A DNA stretch of 64,000 nt, taken from NCBI GenBank assembly GCA_022772675.1, contig JALEZW010000013.1:23113-87112 (forward strand), given 5' to 3'. Numbering within the stretch: the first letter of the stretch is position 1; each line of letters opens with the position of its first letter. Shown here in pieces: positions 17,562 through 26,997 of the stretch. This DNA comes from Agathobacter sp. GTDB taxonomy: Bacteria > Bacillota > Clostridia > Lachnospirales > Lachnospiraceae. Both the position numbers and the translations under genes were made by a program. The notes beneath the pieces are model-generated. The model saw only the letters and a list, made by a program, of their open reading frames with translations. It was not told the origin of the DNA and ran no database searches.

Positions 17562-18521
17562 TTACGCGCCTGCGGCTTTTCTTTCTACCACATGCCGGTA
17601 AAGAGGATCCACTGCCTTCATTAACTCCCCATGGTTCTTCTGCTCTGTAGAAAATTCTTCCGTCAGATCCTCCACCTGCATCCGGTTCCGCTCCTCTGAT
17701 TTCATAATTTCCTCATCCGCATTGCGCAGCACCGTAACCTGATTGGAAATCTCTGACAAATCCGGTCCTGCTGCCGCATCTATTGTCTCCTGAGCATTTC
17801 GCACCGCCTCATTACACTTCTTCATCAGCTTTGCGGTTGACACATTGTTTTCCTTTAAAAGAGTGACCAGTCTGTGTACCTGCTCCTCCAGCTCTGCAAT
17901 CCGTGTATCTGCTACTGCCAGCCGCTTTCCGGCCTCCGCAACAAGCTTATCATAGTCGGATGCACAGACCCTGATATCCTCTGCCGCAGTCACAAACTGC
18001 TTTCCGGCATCCCCCAGACGTCCAGCTTCAATTGCTGCGTTAAGGGCAAGAACCCCCATCCGTTTTCCATAGCTTTCCATCTGCTCCAGGGATTCCCTTT
18101 CCGTCTCACTCTGTGTCTTTAATGCGGCCGGAAGCTCACTGAAATACTTTGACGGCGAGGTAAAATGCTTATTGTCGTCCACCAGCCTTGTCAGCTCTGT
18201 CTGGATGCCTGTAAACTGATCCAGCGCCTGGGACACCTCTCTGTCATTTCTCTCTGAAAGCTCCTTGTATTCTGCCAGCTGCCGGGTCAGGTCTGCCTCA
18301 ACCTCCACATTCCCTGCTGCCAGCTCCGATGCTGTCTGAATGTTAATAGAAAGCTGATTCAGATCCGCCTCTGCCTGTTTAAAGGATTCTTCCATTTCCG
18401 CCGCTGTGGCATCAAACATATCCTTCCCGTCTGCAATCTGCTCAAAAAAGTGCTCGTCCAGCTCGGCGAGCTCCTTCATTTTTAGAATTTCTTCCTGATT
18501 TTCTTTCTTTTTTCCGAACAT
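17562..18521 (-). CDS. soluble methyl-accepting chemotaxis-like protein
   Basis: 319 aa, almost entirely alpha-helical coiled coil, with no membrane segment and no HAMP domain. The block MGVLALNAAIEAGRLGDAGKQFVTAAEDIRV (about residues 164-194) matches the conserved MCP signalling region (LNAAIEAARAGE). Family members couple to CheA/CheW or act as cytoplasmic scaffolds. No sensory domain and no chemotaxis neighbours are visible. The ATG at 18521 follows GGAGGG; the frame opens slightly further up. It may be a cytoplasmic organiser rather than a true receptor. Confidence 0.8.
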   Translation of the reverse strand: MFGKKKENQEEILKMKELAELDEHFFEQIADGKDMFDATAAEMEESFKQAEADLNQLSINIQTASELAAGNVEVEADLTRQLAEYKELSERNDREVSQALDQFTGIQTELTRLVDDNKHFTSPSKYFSELPAALKTQSETERESLEQMESYGKRMGVLALNAAIEAGRLGDAGKQFVTAAEDIRVCASDYDKLVAEAGKRLAVADTRIAELEEQVHRLVTLLKENNVSTAKLMKKCNEAVRNAQETIDAAAGPDLSEISNQVTVLRNADEEIMKSEERNRMQVEDLTEEFSTEQKNHGELMKAVDPLYRHVVERKAAGA

Positions 18522-18568
18522 GGTCTGCCCTCCGTTAACATCTATTTTACAATGTCCCAATCAATTTT

Positions 18569-20329
18569 TCAACGGTAACATTTCATCTCCAGCTGCAGAT
18601 TTTCATTTCCCTGATAATCATCAATTTTGGGAGAATAAACAATGGACAGCCGGATCTCATTTTTTTGTCCGTGGAGGGCATATTCCAGTTCCTTTGCCCC
18701 ATACTGCTGCACAATATAATCCTGAAATGCCTGAATATCACCGAAGTAAATAACAGACACCGGCTGTCCCCCCTCCGGTTCCATGGTCATACGCAGGACA
18801 TTTTTATTTTTTCCCAGCACCCACATCCGTTTTACCGATAAATTTCTGTCGGCAAAAAGTGGAGACGGATTATCCTTTCCAAAAGGAGCCAGCTGGGAAA
18901 ACTGATGCACCAGTTCCGTGGTTGCGTAACCTACAGGCATTGCCATATCGATATGAATCACAGGACAAACCTCCTCCACCGTAAGGGGACAGGTCTCGTT
19001 AATTCGTTTCCGGAACAAATCAATATTTTCTTCCGGCAGGGAAAGCCCTGCCGCCATGGGATGTCCGCCGAATTTGGTAAACAAATCCCTGCAGGCACAC
19101 ATATTTTCATACATGGAATAGGCTTCTGTGGAACGGCCGCTTCCTTTTGCTCCCTCTTCACCACGGGTTAAGACAAACACCGGCCTCTCATAGATTTCCC
19201 TTATCTTTCCGGCCACCAGTCCTGCGATACTCTCATGGACATCCGGCAGAAAAAGCACCAGCACCGGATCCTTTTCGTATCCGCTTTCCCCGCAAATCCG
19301 CTTTGCCTCCTCTACCCCCTGTCTTGTAAGTTCTTTTCTCTCCTGATTCAATTCCACAAGCTCGTCTGCGATGATTTCTGCCTCCTGTTCATCCTCTGTC
19401 TCAAAAAGCCGAAGGGCCCGCCTTGCCGTATCCAGTCTTCCTGTCGCATTTACACAGGGGCCTAACACAAACCCAAAATGGTAAGCACTGACATCCTGTG
19501 GTGCAATCCCACAGGCTGCCATTAGTGCCCGTAATCCCTTGTTTCCTGTGGTTTTGATTCTCTTTAATCCTTCCTTTACCAGAATCCGGTTGACACCTGT
19601 TAAGGACATCACATCACAGACCGTCCCCAGGGCAACAAAGTCCAGAAGTTCCTCCGCTTCCTCTTTTGGAATATCAAACAGCTCATACAACACAGTAATT
19701 ACATGCCAGGCAACTCCTGCTCCGCAAAGTTCTTTGTAGGGATAAGGGCAGGCACTCTGGTGGGGATTTACTACAGCATCTGCCATACTTTCCTTTTCCA
19801 CACGGTTTCCATCCTTTTCCTCAAAGGGAATCGCATGGTGATCCGTAACAAGAACCGTCAGTCTCTTCTCTTTTGCCCATCGGATTTCCTCCAGCGCAGC
19901 AATTCCGTTATCACAGGTAAGGATCGTATCCACCCCCTCCGCCACTGCCTCCTCCAGTAGATGAATGCTTAGGCCATAGCCATCATAAATCCGGTGGGGA
20001 ATCACTACATCCACATCTGCACCCACACGCTTTAAAGCAGTCAGAAATAAATGAGAGGAGGTGACACCATCCACATCATAATCCCCGATGATCCGGATTT
20101 TCCGGTGGTTTCTGATTTTCTCCGCCAGCATCTCCGTCAGCTTCTTCATGTCCTTCATCTGATGGGCATCCGGGAGATCCGATAGTCCGCCCTCCAAAAA
20201 AATCCGGATATTTTCCTCTCCCACAACGTCCCGGTTCCGGATAATCCGTGCCACCACCTGATCAATCTGAAACTTTTCTCCTATTGCTTTAAAATCGGCT
20301 TTTTTTGCTGCCACCATCCACTTCTGCAT
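18569..20329 (-). CDS. recJ: single-stranded-DNA-specific exonuclease RecJ
   Basis: 586 aa. The DHH phosphoesterase motifs IIGDYDVDGVTSS (about residue 81) and LVTDHHA (about 164) are followed by the DHHA1 region with GSGRSTEAYSMYE and GGHPMAAGL (about 396-424). RecJ degrades single-stranded DNA 5' to 3' in recombination and mismatch/base-excision repair. It lies 48 nt after the MCP-like gene start in coordinate terms, on the same strand. The length is close to the short clostridial RecJ form. Confidence 0.95.
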   Translation of the reverse strand: MQKWMVAAKKADFKAIGEKFQIDQVVARIIRNRDVVGEENIRIFLEGGLSDLPDAHQMKDMKKLTEMLAEKIRNHRKIRIIGDYDVDGVTSSHLFLTALKRVGADVDVVIPHRIYDGYGLSIHLLEEAVAEGVDTILTCDNGIAALEEIRWAKEKRLTVLVTDHHAIPFEEKDGNRVEKESMADAVVNPHQSACPYPYKELCGAGVAWHVITVLYELFDIPKEEAEELLDFVALGTVCDVMSLTGVNRILVKEGLKRIKTTGNKGLRALMAACGIAPQDVSAYHFGFVLGPCVNATGRLDTARRALRLFETEDEQEAEIIADELVELNQERKELTRQGVEEAKRICGESGYEKDPVLVLFLPDVHESIAGLVAGKIREIYERPVFVLTRGEEGAKGSGRSTEAYSMYENMCACRDLFTKFGGHPMAAGLSLPEENIDLFRKRINETCPLTVEEVCPVIHIDMAMPVGYATTELVHQFSQLAPFGKDNPSPLFADRNLSVKRMWVLGKNKNVLRMTMEPEGGQPVSVIYFGDIQAFQDYIVQQYGAKELEYALHGQKNEIRLSIVYSPKIDDYQGNENLQLEMKCYR

Positions 20330-20388
20330 TGTTTTTTCTCCGTTCGTATTTTCTGCTGCAGTTCCTGTATACCCTGTTTCTTTTCTCC

Positions 20389-21642
20389 CTACCGCAATTC
20401 TGCAATCCGTGATACTCCTACATAGATATCCGAAATCTTATACCAGGTCGGATAATCCACAACTCCCGTTACCGGCAGCCCGAATACCGACTGGAATTTT
20501 TCCACAGCCTCTCTGGTTCTGCTTCCGTAAATCCCATCTGCGGTAACGGTGGGAATCGCCGGATAAGCACGGGAAATACGTGCCAGCTGTTCCTGCAGCT
20601 GACGTACCTTTGGCCCGCTGGCCCCGATTCCCAGGTCATATCCCGGCCAGGATGCCGGAATCCCGGAGATTCCCTCTGCTGTATTGATATACATGTCGTT
20701 CCCATAATAGCTGCGCAGGATATCAATGGCAGAATATCCCTGGTCTCCCAAATACTTGCTGCCCCACTGGGACATCCAGTTTGGACAGGTCACTCTCTGT
20801 CCGTCACAGTACTGGGTTAAGATTGGCTGCTGTACATTGGGACGGGAGAGATAATTTTCAAACATCTCATCCACTACCCGGGAGATACTCTGGAAAAAAT
20901 TTCTCCCGTACATAAATTTATGGTCGTATGCGGTTGAGGAGGTTATCGTAAAGGCATAGCCTTTTCCCCGATACCACTCCGTATACACCCGGTTTAATGT
21001 AAAAGACATGATTGCCAGAATGTTTGCCCGCAGGGTTGCATCCGGCCAGGTGGCATAAATCTCCGAAGACGCCACATTTTTGATGTAATCTCGGTAACGC
21101 ACATAATAATTGGCGGCAGTGGTATCTCCCGGTGCCCCGTCATGCACCACCACATATTCCGGGATCACCACCCGGCTCAATACAATCTCTCCGGTTTCCT
21201 CCACCGTCTTAATCTCTGACTCCGGAATTTTCGGCGGATATTCCGCATAAAGGGTGTGTGCCGGAATCACAATGGTATCAATGGGATTTCCCGGGGCATC
21301 CTCCGGTTCCATCCTTACCTCCTGTGTCGCCTCTTCCCCGGGAAGGATATCAATCGCCGAAACCGTAATGTTCCGATAGCCTGGGGCCTGCACCACAATC
21401 GTATATTCCGAATACGGCTGCTCTTCTGACGGCTCCATGGAGTACTCCAGTGGCGGAGCATTAAGCGTAATTTCCTCAGTGTTGCCCGAATCATCGGTAC
21501 CCACCTCCTCTAATGTTTCCTCCGGATTTCCGGTATAGGAAATCCGGATTTTCGCCCCCTGTACCGGTGTACCAGTTGACTCATTAATCAGATGGATTTT
21601 CAGTGTTCCCTCATCCACCAGATTTGCCCTAGCATTGTCCAT
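20389..21642 (-). CDS. SpoIID-like peptidoglycan-binding protein
   Basis: 417 aa. Residues about 10-115 resemble a carboxypeptidase-regulatory/Ig-like fold (LKIHLINESTGTPVQGAKIRISY). The middle (about 165-330) has SpoIID/LytB-like features (LRANILAIMSFTLNRVYTEWY, TQYCDGQRVTCPNWMSQWGSK, YSAIDILRSYYG). Residues about 345-405 are a peptidoglycan-binding domain 1 (GPKVRQLQEQL, ADGIYGSRTREAVEKFQ). No clear signal peptide is seen. Proteins of this layout are widespread in spore-forming Lachnospiraceae and are probably spore or wall associated, which is inference. GGAGCAG precedes the ATG. Confidence 0.8.
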   Translation of the reverse strand: MDNARANLVDEGTLKIHLINESTGTPVQGAKIRISYTGNPEETLEEVGTDDSGNTEEITLNAPPLEYSMEPSEEQPYSEYTIVVQAPGYRNITVSAIDILPGEEATQEVRMEPEDAPGNPIDTIVIPAHTLYAEYPPKIPESEIKTVEETGEIVLSRVVIPEYVVVHDGAPGDTTAANYYVRYRDYIKNVASSEIYATWPDATLRANILAIMSFTLNRVYTEWYRGKGYAFTITSSTAYDHKFMYGRNFFQSISRVVDEMFENYLSRPNVQQPILTQYCDGQRVTCPNWMSQWGSKYLGDQGYSAIDILRSYYGNDMYINTAEGISGIPASWPGYDLGIGASGPKVRQLQEQLARISRAYPAIPTVTADGIYGSRTREAVEKFQSVFGLPVTGVVDYPTWYKISDIYVGVSRIAELR

Positions 21643-21706
21643 GACTGCTCCTTTTATTTTACTGCAGTCTTTTCACCTGCAGCTCTTTTTATTCATGGTA
21701 TGCATC

Positions 21707-21735
21707 TTGTAAAAAAATGATTCCATTGCTATACT
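21707..21735 (+). promoter_or_regulatory. promoter of the flavin reductase gene
   Basis: TTGTAA (21707-21712), a 17-nt spacer ending in TTGC, and TATACT (21730-21735) give an extended -10 promoter on the plus strand, about 50 nt before the ATG at 21788. AAAGGAGG lies 6 nt before that ATG. Confidence 0.75.
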
Positions 21736-21787
21736 ATACGTAATAATAGAATGATTCAAAGCATAGAAAATACAAAAGGAGGTCTTT

Positions 21788-22297
21788 ATGCACACATTTC
21801 AACCATATCCAATTGATGCTCTGGAGTTTGACCCTTTTACCAAAATCGGGAAAGAATGGGCTCTGGTTTCCGCAGGAGACAAAAATAAATACAACACCAT
21901 GACGGTAAGCTGGGGAGGTGTTGGCGTACTCTGGGGTAAAAATGTCGTTTTCATTTTTATCCGGGATTCCCGCTACACCAAAGAGTTTCTTGATAAAGGA
22001 GAATTATTTTCCCTCTCCTTCTTAAGTGAGCAGTACCGGGATTCTTTAAACTACTGTGGCAGCCACAGCGGACGTGACGATGGCGATAAGTTTGCCAAAG
22101 CAGGACTTACACCGGCATTCCGCCACAGCATTCCATACCCGGATGAGGCAAATCTGTTATTCCTGTGTAAAAAGATGGCCGCTGTCCCCATTACGGAAGA
22201 CAGTTTCACAGATGCTTCCATTATGTCCAAATGGTACAGCGACCACGACATGCACATGATGTATGTGGGGGAAATCATTGAGGTTGCCGCCCGATAA
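21788..22297 (+). CDS. flavin reductase-like (flavoredoxin family) protein
   Basis: 169 aa, a split-barrel FMN-binding protein. KYNTMTVSWGGVGVLW (about residue 35) is the flavin-contact block and VFIFIRDSRYTKEFLDKGELFSLSF follows as in the family. These proteins use FMN and pyridine nucleotide or act as electron carriers in anaerobes. It is a single-gene unit, convergent with ilvN, which ends 14 nt away. Confidence 0.88.
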   Translation: MHTFQPYPIDALEFDPFTKIGKEWALVSAGDKNKYNTMTVSWGGVGVLWGKNVVFIFIRDSRYTKEFLDKGELFSLSFLSEQYRDSLNYCGSHSGRDDGDKFAKAGLTPAFRHSIPYPDEANLLFLCKKMAAVPITEDSFTDASIMSKWYSDHDMHMMYVGEIIEVAAR

Positions 22298-22310
22298 ATA
22301 AGTCTTTTTG

Positions 22311-22817
22311 TTATTTACACTCTGTACTGATAGACTCAATTGCCACAGCACCACCCCGCACCACTGAGATGTGTTTAAATTTTTTCTTAAGGAGCGCAAC
22401 CAGATCATCATGTTTGCGCTCCGTTCTTTTGCACTCCAGCATAACACTGTGTTCACCGATATCTACCACATCCACACGCATCGCCTGGGCAATCTGGAAC
22501 ACCTCCGTCATCTGTGCCGCTGTCAGATCTGTGATGGTCACAAACATCAGCTCCTTCATGCGAAGGGGTACATTGGTCAGGTCAATAACTTTAATCACCT
22601 CAACCATACAATTTAACTGCTTTTTTATCTGTTCAAAGGTAATATCGTCACTGCACACCCCGATGGTCATACGGGAAATGCTCTCATCCTCCGTAGTACC
22701 AACGGTCAGTGACTGTAAATTATAGGATTTCGCGGAAAACAGTCCGGAAACCTTGGCAAGTACCCCTACCTGATTTTCAACATATAACGCAATCCAGCGT
22801 TTTTTCATTTCAGACAT
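22311..22817 (-). CDS. ilvN: acetolactate synthase small (regulatory) subunit
   Basis: 168 aa, the standard length for IlvN/IlvH. An N-terminal ACT domain (residues about 9-80: WIALYVENQVGVLAKVSGLFSAKSYNLQSLTVG) is followed by the ALS_ss_C domain. It binds valine and the catalytic subunit to control flux into branched-chain amino acids. It starts 12 nt after ilvB ends and is co-transcribed with it. Confidence 0.95.
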   Translation of the reverse strand: MSEMKKRWIALYVENQVGVLAKVSGLFSAKSYNLQSLTVGTTEDESISRMTIGVCSDDITFEQIKKQLNCMVEVIKVIDLTNVPLRMKELMFVTITDLTAAQMTEVFQIAQAMRVDVVDIGEHSVMLECKRTERKHDDLVALLKKKFKHISVVRGGAVAIESISTECK

Positions 22818-22829
22818 GATTCTCCCCTC

Positions 22830-24551
22830 CTATTTTAAAATCATTTCACTCATGGGATTGCCTCCCTTGACCATGGGAAGCACCAGTTCCTCCGTTGCAA
22901 TCATAAATTCAATAACGGTGGGCGCATCCCTATGCTTCTTTGCCTCGGCAAAGGCGGCCGGAATCTCTTCCTCCTTTGTGACTCGGATTCCATATGCACC
23001 GTAGCTTTCTGCCAGCTTCACGAAATCCGGTACATAGGGTGGACAGGCTTCATTGGGTCCTTTGCAGTCTGCCGGACAACCGGGTCGCCTTCTCAGACAG
23101 GTGGCACTGTAACGCTTTCCGTAAAACAGTTCCTGCATCTGCCGTACCATTCCAAGATAGTAATTGTTAAGCAGGCAGATGGTAATGGCAGTTCCATTGG
23201 TTACCGCAGTGGCCATCTCCTGAATGTTCATCTGAAATCCGCCGTCACCGGTAATGCAGACTACATCCTTATCCGGATTGGCAAGCTTGGCACCGATTGC
23301 CGCCGGAAAACCAAAGCCCATGGTGCCAAGGCCCCCGGAGGTGAGAAGCTTACTTCCTCTGTCCAGCTCTAAGTACTGGGTTGCCCACATCTGATGCTGT
23401 CCCACATCCGTCACATAGATGCCATGGGGATATGCCAGATTGATCTGCTCCATGATCATCTGGGGACTCATGCCCCGGTCTCTTCGCATGGCAAGAGGAT
23501 TTTCCTTTTCCCAGGCTTTGATCTGTTCCTGCCACCCGGTTGTTTTCTTGGGCTCAGCCCACTCTAAAAGCTTTTCTAATGCCGTTCCTGCATCTGCAAC
23601 CACAGGAACATCCACCACCACATTTCTGGAAATTGATGCAGTATCCACATCAATATGTACGATTTTCGCATGGGGTGCAAATTCATTCAGGTCACCGGTA
23701 ATCCGGTCGTTAAAACGGGTTCCAATGGAAAAGAGAACGTCACACTCGCTGACCGCCATATTGGCAGCGTATCTGCCATGCATTCCACAGTTTCCCACAT
23801 ATAAAGGATGGGTGGTAGGAATTGCCCCCTTTCCCATAATGGTTGTAACAACCGGAACATTCTCTCTCTCGGCAAACTCCTGCAGCTTTTCCCCGGCACC
23901 GCTTAAATTCACACCTCCTCCTGCCAGAATCAGAGGCTTCTTTGCAGACTTTAAAAGCTTATAGGCACGCTTCAGCTGTCCCACATGAACACCGCTTATG
24001 GGCTTATAGCCCCGGATATCCACATGCTCCGGATAACCGGCAGGTCCTGATGCTGTCTGAATATCCTTTGGAATATCAATAAGCACCGGTCCCGGTTTTC
24101 CCGTTCTTGCAATATAAAATGCCATCTTGATAATTTTCCCAAGCTCCTCCCGGTTTCTGACCGTCACACCATACTTGGTGATGCTTCTGGTCATGCCCAC
24201 AATATCCACTTCCTGAAAAGCATCATTTCCAATCAGACCTAACGGTACCTGACCGGTAAAACAGACAAGGGGAACACTGTCATAATGTGCATCTGCAAGA
24301 CCGGTAATAATGTTAGTGGCACCCGGCCCGCTGGTGACCAGACAGACTCCAACCTTTCCCGTTGATTTGGCATAGCCTTCTGCCTCATGGATCAGTCCCT
24401 GCTCGTGGCGGGGAAGTACCAGCCGGATGTCCTCTGTCTTATACAGTTCGTCAAACAGATCCGTAACGGTACCGCCGGGATACCCGAAAATCGTATCCAC
24501 CCCTTCCTCTTCCAGTGCCTTTACGAATAATTTTCTTCCTGTGATGTCCAT
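22830..24551 (-). CDS. ilvB: acetolactate synthase large (catalytic) subunit
   Basis: 573 aa, ThDP- and FAD-dependent. The N-terminal PYR domain has the catalytic Glu in the LPRHEQGLIHEAEGYA block near 50. The central FAD region and the C-terminal ThDP motif CITGDGGFQMNIQEMATA (about 438) are intact. A less common Cys-rich insertion follows near residue 500 (SATCLRRRPGCPADCKGPNEACPPY). It condenses pyruvate for valine/leucine/isoleucine synthesis. It starts 40 nt after the AEC transporter gene; no leader peptide or T-box fits in that gap. Confidence 0.95.
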   Translation of the reverse strand: MDITGRKLFVKALEEEGVDTIFGYPGGTVTDLFDELYKTEDIRLVLPRHEQGLIHEAEGYAKSTGKVGVCLVTSGPGATNIITGLADAHYDSVPLVCFTGQVPLGLIGNDAFQEVDIVGMTRSITKYGVTVRNREELGKIIKMAFYIARTGKPGPVLIDIPKDIQTASGPAGYPEHVDIRGYKPISGVHVGQLKRAYKLLKSAKKPLILAGGGVNLSGAGEKLQEFAERENVPVVTTIMGKGAIPTTHPLYVGNCGMHGRYAANMAVSECDVLFSIGTRFNDRITGDLNEFAPHAKIVHIDVDTASISRNVVVDVPVVADAGTALEKLLEWAEPKKTTGWQEQIKAWEKENPLAMRRDRGMSPQMIMEQINLAYPHGIYVTDVGQHQMWATQYLELDRGSKLLTSGGLGTMGFGFPAAIGAKLANPDKDVVCITGDGGFQMNIQEMATAVTNGTAITICLLNNYYLGMVRQMQELFYGKRYSATCLRRRPGCPADCKGPNEACPPYVPDFVKLAESYGAYGIRVTKEEEIPAAFAEAKKHRDAPTVIEFMIATEELVLPMVKGGNPMSEMILK

Positions 24552-24591
24552 AAAATCTATAACCTCCTTAGGAACTCCTACCTTTATTCTG

Positions 24592-25542
24592 TCAGATCAG
24601 TCCGAATCTTCGTAATAAGAAAATCCAGAATGTCAGGGTAAATGCCGACAGGAGCGTCGTCGTAACAATTACGCTGGCGGTCAGTACCCCGTCATTTTTC
24701 ATATTTTTAGCCATGATAAAACAGCTGGGTGTGGTAGGGGATGACAGCATAATTAATATCGCTATCATTTTCTCTCCGTGAAATCCCATATATGCTGCAA
24801 CCGGCAGAAAGATAAGTGGCTGAATTACCAGCTTTATGGCCGCTGCCCATGCTGTTGGCTTTATTTTCGCAAGGGCTTTTTTCCCTTCGAAGCCTGCGCC
24901 GATTACAATGAGTGCCAAAGGTGTTGCCAGCTGTGCCACGGAATTAATCGTTTTATCAATGATTGTTGGAAACTGAATCCCTGCCAGTGCCACGGCCATA
25001 CCAAGAAAAATCGAGATAATAATCGGGTTCTTTATGATATTTACACATGCCTCCTTAATTTTCCCGGATTCTCTTGTGCCATCTTCATTCTGTGCCTCAA
25101 AGGTCAGAACAATAACCGAATAAATATTATAAAGAGGCACTGCCCCAATAATCATAAGGGGACCCATGGCTGATTTTCCATAAATATTACTGATAAATGC
25201 AAGTCCCATAACTGCTGCACTGCTGCGAAAAGAAGACTGAACAAAAGCCCCCCGGATGCTGTCATCCTTTACAAACAGCTTTGCAGCTCCCCAGATTGCC
25301 CAGAAACAGACGGTGCTTGCAATCGCGCAGAACAAAACAAATTTCAGGTCGAATACCTCTCTTATATTTACCGATGAGATATCCCGAAAGAGCATAAACG
25401 GCAGTGTCACCTTAAAATTAAAACGGTTGGCAACCGTTACAAAATGTTCATCCAGCATACCGATCTGGTGCAGGAACCATCCAATTACCATAACAAGGAA
25501 AATGGGAAATGTTACGTTGATACTGAATAAAAAATCACTCAT
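24592..25542 (-). CDS. AEC-family (auxin efflux carrier-like) permease
   Basis: 316 aa with about ten membrane spans and the two-half inverted layout of the AEC family (e.g. VMGLAFISNIYGKSAMG, LSSPTTPSCFIMAKNM). Bacterial members carry organic or amino acids such as malate or malonate; the substrate is unknown here. Its start overlaps the folA stop by 4 nt (ATGA) and ilvB follows within 40 nt, so it sits inside a folA-AEC-ilvB-ilvN unit. A link to branched-chain keto or amino acids is possible from position. Confidence 0.85.
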   Translation of the reverse strand: MSDFLFSINVTFPIFLVMVIGWFLHQIGMLDEHFVTVANRFNFKVTLPFMLFRDISSVNIREVFDLKFVLFCAIASTVCFWAIWGAAKLFVKDDSIRGAFVQSSFRSSAAVMGLAFISNIYGKSAMGPLMIIGAVPLYNIYSVIVLTFEAQNEDGTRESGKIKEACVNIIKNPIIISIFLGMAVALAGIQFPTIIDKTINSVAQLATPLALIVIGAGFEGKKALAKIKPTAWAAAIKLVIQPLIFLPVAAYMGFHGEKMIAILIMLSSPTTPSCFIMAKNMKNDGVLTASVIVTTTLLSAFTLTFWIFLLRRFGLI

Positions 25543-26036
25543 GACCTCTTCACTCTTTCGTACTTATAGAAGTGAAATTCCAGATCAAAATAGGTCTGTT
25601 CCTCACTGTCCTCCGTAATCTGCCATTCCGGCAGTTCATCCAGATTCGGGAAATAGGCATCCGCATCATAGGCAAAATCAATCTTTGTGATATGTGCCAC
25701 ATCACACTCATCCAAAAGTTCCCGGTAAATCATCTCCCCGCCGATTACATAGATATCCTCACTGTTGTATTTCTCCAGTTCCTTATGTAATTCCTCCAGG
25801 CTGTGAACAACCAGGGCATCCTTTACCTGATAGGACGGATTGTGTGTCAGAACAATATTGGTACGGTTCTTAAGAGGTCTTCCCTCCGGAAAACTCTCTA
25901 AGGTCTTCCGTCCCATCACCACAACCTTTCCTGTTGTTGTCTCCCGGAAAAACTGCTGATCCATGGGAATTCTCACCAACAGTCTGTTATTTTTTCCAAT
26001 TGCCCAATTACTGTCAACTGCCGCAATGATATTCAT
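25539..26036 (-). CDS. folA: dihydrofolate reductase
   Basis: 165 aa, the usual length. NIIAAVDSNWAIGKNNRLLVRIPMD at the N-terminus and VVMGRKTLESFPEGRPLKNR near 54 are the canonical folate/NADPH blocks; YVIGGEMIYRELLD near 110 completes the fold. It regenerates tetrahydrofolate, which thymidylate synthase oxidises, and thyA is the next gene upstream on the same strand (94 nt away). Confidence 0.95.
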   Translation of the reverse strand: MNIIAAVDSNWAIGKNNRLLVRIPMDQQFFRETTTGKVVVMGRKTLESFPEGRPLKNRTNIVLTHNPSYQVKDALVVHSLEELHKELEKYNSEDIYVIGGEMIYRELLDECDVAHITKIDFAYDADAYFPNLDELPEWQITEDSEEQTYFDLEFHFYKYERVKRS

Positions 26037-26129
26037 TTTTTTCCTCCCTGCATAGTCAAGTCTTTTACTTTATTTTTCAAGAAATTTTGTAACAGGTCAG
26101 CCAGATTATGAACGAAACCAGCTGCATTT

Positions 26130-26978
26130 CTAAATTGCCACCGGAATATTCTTAATCTGGGGTCCGGCCACATAATCGGTGATGGTAATGTCATCCACTG
26201 TAAACTGATAGAAATCCCTGATATCAGGATTCAGCGAAAATTTCGGTGCCGGATGCTGCTCTCTTGTAATCAGTTCCTCCACCAGTGGTATGTGCCGGTC
26301 ATAAATATGGGCATCCGCAATCACATGCACCAGCTCTCCCACCCGCATGTCACACACCTGTGCCAGCATATGCATAAGCACCGCATACTGGCAGACATTC
26401 CAGTTATTTGCCGTAAGAACATCCTGGGAGCGCTGATTTAAAATCGCATTTAACGTCAGCTTATCATCGCCCTTTTTCTGGGTGACATTAAAAGTCATGC
26501 TGTAGGCACAGGGATACAGATTCATCTCATGCAGATCCTGATGCACGTAAATATTCGTCAGAATCCTTCGGCTGAAGGGGTTGTTCTTAAGATCATAAAT
26601 AACCCGGTCCACCTGATCCATCATCCCCTCCGGATACTGATGCTTCTGTGCCATCTGATACCCATAGGCTTTTCCGATGGAGCCATCCTCATCAGCCCAC
26701 TCATCCCAGATGGTACTGTTTAAATCATTTATATTATTGGACTTTCTCTGCCAGATCCAGAGCATTTCCTCGGTACAGGTCTTAATTGCCGTCTTCCTTA
26801 AGGTAATTGCCGGAAACTCCTTTGACAGATCATAGCGGTTTACCACTCCGAATTTTTTAATGGTATAGGCACTGGTTCCGTCCTCCCAGTGGGGACGAAC
26901 CTTCTCCCCCTCCGTGCTGGTTCCGTTTTCCAGTATATCCTTACACATGTCTACAAAAACTTTATCTGCTAAACTCAT
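26130..26978 (-). CDS. thyA: thymidylate synthase
   Basis: 282 aa. The catalytic cysteine sits in NLYPCAYSMTF (about residue 158), and LNQRSQDVLTANNWNVCQYAVL is the dUMP-binding block. It methylates dUMP with methylene-tetrahydrofolate. The residue after the catalytic Cys is Ala where the classical enzyme has His, and the flanking residues also differ, so it is a divergent ThyA branch. Genomic pairing with folA supports the call. A GGGG ribosome site precedes the ATG. Confidence 0.92.
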   Translation of the reverse strand: MSLADKVFVDMCKDILENGTSTEGEKVRPHWEDGTSAYTIKKFGVVNRYDLSKEFPAITLRKTAIKTCTEEMLWIWQRKSNNINDLNSTIWDEWADEDGSIGKAYGYQMAQKHQYPEGMMDQVDRVIYDLKNNPFSRRILTNIYVHQDLHEMNLYPCAYSMTFNVTQKKGDDKLTLNAILNQRSQDVLTANNWNVCQYAVLMHMLAQVCDMRVGELVHVIADAHIYDRHIPLVEELITREQHPAPKFSLNPDIRDFYQFTVDDITITDYVAGPQIKNIPVAI

Positions 26979-26997
26979 AATTTCCCCTATTTTCCAA

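Noticed and set aside
24552..24591. Possible leader peptide or T-box before ilvB
   Set aside because: Only 40 nt separate the permease stop from the ilvB start, too short for either.
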